From: Govanella sp037189785
GTDB taxonomy: Bacteria > Pseudomonadota > Alphaproteobacteria > Sphingomonadales > Govanellaceae
Assembly: GCA_037189785.1 (NCBI GenBank)
Contig: JBBCIP010000163.1
Span: 1-5,952 of the forward strand
DNA length: 5,952 nucleotides
Reading direction: 5' to 3'
Translations under genes and position numbers: made by a program
Notes under the pieces: model-generated
What the model was told of the DNA's origin: nothing
Database searches by the model: none
Seen by the model: only the letters and a program-made list of their open reading frames with translations
Shown: piece after piece, positions 4,831-5,952 of the stretch
How the letters are laid out: the number at the start of each line of letters is the position of its first letter
How positions within the stretch are numbered: the first letter of the stretch is position 1

Positions 4831-5018
4831 CTCCACCCCGTCCCAATTCCCAACACCTGCGGCGCAACGTGTAGCATCATAATCGCCGCCGGGGCTGCAA
4901 TGCCGAACACCGTGAACCAAAACGCCGGGTTGAACCGCTCCCTCCGCCAGAACCGCGCTACACGCCGCATTAAATGGGGTAGGGGGAACACTGGCGGGGA
5001 TTGTGTGAGGTGTCTCAT
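4827..5018 (-). CDS. small membrane protein, 63 aa
   Basis: The N-terminal third is basic (MRHLTQSPPVFPLPHLMRRV, then ARFWRRERF). One hydrophobic segment follows, about residues 32-55 (AFWFTVFGIAAPAAIMMLHV and on), and the protein ends GIGTGWR. The positive-inside rule suggests the N-terminus is cytoplasmic. No family with a known role is recognised. GGGGA lies seven bases before ATG 5018, and the ATG overlaps the stop of the 31-aa protein; the stop in turn overlaps the start of the 58-aa gene. A holin-like, exclusion or membrane-anchoring function could be imagined, but the setting is an early recombination region, not a lysis cassette, so none is assigned. Confidence 0.68.
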   Translation of the reverse strand: MRHLTQSPPVFPLPHLMRRVARFWRRERFNPAFWFTVFGIAAPAAIMMLHVAPQVLGIGTGWR

Positions 5019-5110
5019 TTTGATGTCCCCATAAAAAAGATGACAAAAACAAGAAACGCTAAACAGATTATTGGCTGGATAAATATCGCGATCATTTCTG
5101 GTCCGTTCAT
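5015..5110 (-). CDS. membrane miniprotein, 31 aa
   Basis: The complete product is MNGPEMIAIFIQPIICLAFL followed by VFVIFFMGTSK. Residues 6-28 form a single strongly hydrophobic helix with almost no soluble part. It is below usual gene-finder length limits, but two signs support it: its ATG overlaps the stop of the 59-aa membrane protein (ATGA at 5110-5107), and its own TGA overlaps the start of the 63-aa protein (ATGA at 5018-5015). Without it there would be an unexplained 88-base gap in an otherwise overlapping series. It shows no clear ribosome site of its own, so it may depend on re-initiation. The role is unknown; such peptides often bind larger membrane proteins or disturb membranes. Confidence 0.55.
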   Translation of the reverse strand: MNGPEMIAIFIQPIICLAFLVFVIFFMGTSK

Positions 5111-5286
5111 GCCAACCACCATCCGATAATCGGCCCCCAGAAGAACACGAGCGCCAAGATCAAAAACCAACGCGGCCACGTCTTACCCTCGTATGGATTA
5201 TCCGGCGTGCCGTAATCATCCACCATGCCGCGACGGTAGCTTTCTTCGAGATCATCAGCCTCATGCCGCCGGTAACGATCTGCCAT
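5107..5286 (-). CDS. small membrane protein with charged N-terminus, 59 aa
   Basis: The product begins MADRYRRHEADDLEESYRRG, continues through a polar, acidic part (VDDYGTPDNPYEGKTWPRW), and ends in one hydrophobic helix (about 40-58, FLILALVFFWGPIIGWWLA) right at the C-terminus. It is a tail-anchored layout with a soluble N-terminal domain probably in the cytoplasm. The start is set by GGAGGAG six bases before ATG 5286; in-frame ATGs further up (5292, 5325) have poor spacing and reach deeper into the neighbouring gene. It overlaps the 69-aa gene by 26 bases and the 31-aa gene by ATGA. No family function is recognised. Confidence 0.75.
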   Translation of the reverse strand: MADRYRRHEADDLEESYRRGMVDDYGTPDNPYEGKTWPRWFLILALVFFWGPIIGWWLA

Positions 5287-5470
5287 TGTCATCTCCTCCA
5301 TTATTATTCGGGGCTTTGAACTCAACTGCTATTTCTTTCATCCACTCGGTAATCAGTGCGCGGCGCTGGCTGTCTGTAGCCAACGAAAACAACGCGCGGC
5401 GTTTGTTGTAGAAATCAATTCGCGCAGCTTCCTGCGTGCGCAGCGGGCGGTTGAGATATGGTGAGGTCAT
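5261..5470 (-). CDS. small soluble phage hypothetical protein, 69 aa
   Basis: The product is MTSPYLNRPLRTQEAARIDF and on, with a helical middle (YNKRRALFSLATDSQRRALI, TEWMKEIAVEF) and a polar Gly/Asn/Asp tail. It is basic in the first 40 residues and has no membrane segment. No domain is recognised. A strong ribosome site GGGGAGG sits seven bases before ATG 5470, just inside the end of the 88-aa gene. Its last 26 bases overlap the start of the 59-aa membrane protein, whose ribosome site encodes part of its Gly/Asn/Asp tail. The strong ribosome site and snug fit make it a likely real gene despite unknown function. Confidence 0.72.
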   Translation of the reverse strand: MTSPYLNRPLRTQEAARIDFYNKRRALFSLATDSQRRALITEWMKEIAVEFKAPNNNGGDDNGRSLPAA

Positions 5471-5471
5471 C

Positions 5472-5738
5472 TCAAATCCTCCCCGCGCATTTCAGATGCG
5501 CCGCATATTCGTGCAACTTCTCGCCTGCGTATTCACGCTCAGCCGTCACGTCCGAAATCACATCGTCCAATCCCGCGATCGCCATTTTCAAATCCCGCAT
5601 CGGATTGCATTTCGCGTAAGTCTCGAGACGGCTTTTCGCGAGCGTAAGATCTGTCAGCATGCCGGTCAGATCGGCGTGGTCGTCGCCGTAGCTGCAATCC
5701 GCCGCTGCTTTCTCGATGTCGTCAGACCAGATGTTCAC
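5472..5738 (-). CDS. small acidic helical phage hypothetical protein, 88 aa
   Basis: It begins MNIWSDDIEKAAADCSYGDD and consists mostly of predicted helices: DLTGMLTDLTLAKSRLETYA, MRDLKMAIAGLDDVISDVTA, EREYAGEKLHEYAAHL, ending KCAGRI. There are three cysteines (residues 15, 44 and 84) without a metal-binding spacing. It is soluble and acidic. No known family is recognised. It starts at GTG 5738 with a near-ideal AGGAGG five bases upstream; this ribosome site overlaps the stop codon of the Gly-X repeat gene, so the two are probably co-translated. The stop is one base before the 69-aa gene. Confidence 0.75.
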   Translation of the reverse strand: MNIWSDDIEKAAADCSYGDDHADLTGMLTDLTLAKSRLETYAKCNPMRDLKMAIAGLDDVISDVTAEREYAGEKLHEYAAHLKCAGRI

Positions 5739-5747
5739 CTTAGCCTC

Positions 5748-5952
5748 CTAGTATTGGCCGTTGCCGTAGCCGTCGCCGTAGCCGTTGCCGTTGCCGTTGC
5801 CGTAGCCGTCGCCGTTGCCGTAGCCGTAGCCGTCGCCGTAGCCGTTGCCGTAGCCGTCGCCGTTGCCGTAGCCGTCGCCGTAGCCGTTGCCGTTGCCGTT
5901 GCCGTAGCCGTCGCCGTAGCCGTAGCCGTAGCCGTAGCCGTCGCCGTAGCCG
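5748..5952 (-). CDS. C-terminal end of a Gly-X dipeptide repeat protein (partial)
   Basis: The frame enters from the right edge and reads as alternating Gly and Tyr, Asp or Asn (for example GYGDGYGYGYGYGDGYGNGN), ending GNGQY and TAG at 5750-5748. There are 32 Gly-X pairs in view: X is Tyr 15 times, Asn 10 and Asp 7. Every Gly codon is GGC and every X codon ends in C. The start and any folded domain lie outside the window. Such a tail would be disordered and flexible, useful as a linker, adhesive or phase-separating segment; no function is assigned. The other frames of the repeat (Ala-Thr and Arg-rich) are less likely because only this one ends in a stop merged with the next gene's ribosome site (TAGGAGG). 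Confidence 0.65.
   Translation of the reverse strand, partial: GYGDGYGYGYGYGDGYGNGNGNGYGDGYGNGDGYGNGYGDGYGYGNGDGYGNGNGNGYGDGYGNGQY
5757..5952. repeat. tandem hexanucleotide repeat GCCGTN (N = T, A or C), at least 32 units
   Basis: On the plus strand this is an unbroken series of GCCGTT, GCCGTA and GCCGTC units running off the right edge. G never appears at the sixth position, which on the coding strand keeps X as Tyr, Asn or Asp. Units 1-9 (5757-5810) are identical in order to units 18-26 (5859-5912), a 54-bp direct repeat offset by 102 bp, showing growth by segment duplication as well as single-unit slippage. Because units are six bases, gain or loss keeps the reading frame and only changes the length of the Gly-X tail. 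Spacers of a CRISPR array are absent. Confidence 0.93.

Noticed and set aside
4831..5052. N-terminal extension of the 58-aa gene up to 5052
   Set aside because: The added residues are low-quality and antagonise two better supported frames (31 aa and 63 aa) joined by ATGA overlaps.
5757..5952. CRISPR-like array
   Set aside because: The units are contiguous hexamers with no unique spacers; a protein-coding tandem repeat explains them.

Overview
The window looks like the early, recombination and accessory region of a temperate phage or prophage from an alphaproteobacterium, most likely a Hyphomicrobiales (Rhizobium, Brucella or Ochrobactrum type) host. The reasons are a Bet/RecT annealing protein next to a small SSB-like protein, a DUF1367 protein, a LexA-type DNA-binding domain, a DUF551-like domain, a Lar-type zinc ribbon, and many very short, tightly packed genes resembling those of phages in this order. 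The host assignment rests on recognising families, not on a database search. Every credible gene is on the minus strand, so transcription runs right to left. No tRNA, rRNA, transposase, integrase or CRISPR array was seen.

In transcription order: (1) 5952-5748 is the end of a protein whose C-terminus is an almost pure Gly-X dipeptide repeat (X = Tyr, Asn or Asp). (2) 5738-4654 is a run of six small genes (88, 69, 59, 31, 63 and 58 aa). Three of them in a row are predicted membrane miniproteins, and the last three junctions are ATGA stop/start overlaps. (3) 4653-4387 has no confidently coding sequence. It holds a large inverted repeat that can fold into a branched RNA, and an alternative hairpin that uses one of the same arms. 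(4) 4386-2082 is the recombination core: a 115-aa protein, a 253-aa Ala-rich coiled-coil protein, Bet, and a 95-aa protein with an SSB-style acidic tip. (5) 2074-1 is an accessory tail: DUF1367, a LexA-like winged helix cut off by an in-frame TAA, a DUF551-like segment with no start of its own, a 47-aa basic peptide, 82-aa and 59-aa aromatic-rich proteins, a 148-aa phage protein, and the first 32 codons of a Lar-family protein.

The genes appear to form one polycistronic unit. Stop/start overlaps at 5110/5107, 5018/5015, 4830/4827, 3277/3274, 2369/2366, 1637/1634, 1194/1191 and 96/93 (TGA or ATGA type) suggest translational coupling. Bet and the SSB-like protein would act together in single-strand annealing recombination of phage DNA. 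The matching 5'-3' exonuclease is not in the window. The most notable items are the LexA/DUF551 frame split by one stop codon, the structured region before the recombination genes, the coupled membrane miniproteins (one only 31 aa), and the Gly-X repeat with its internal 54-bp duplication.
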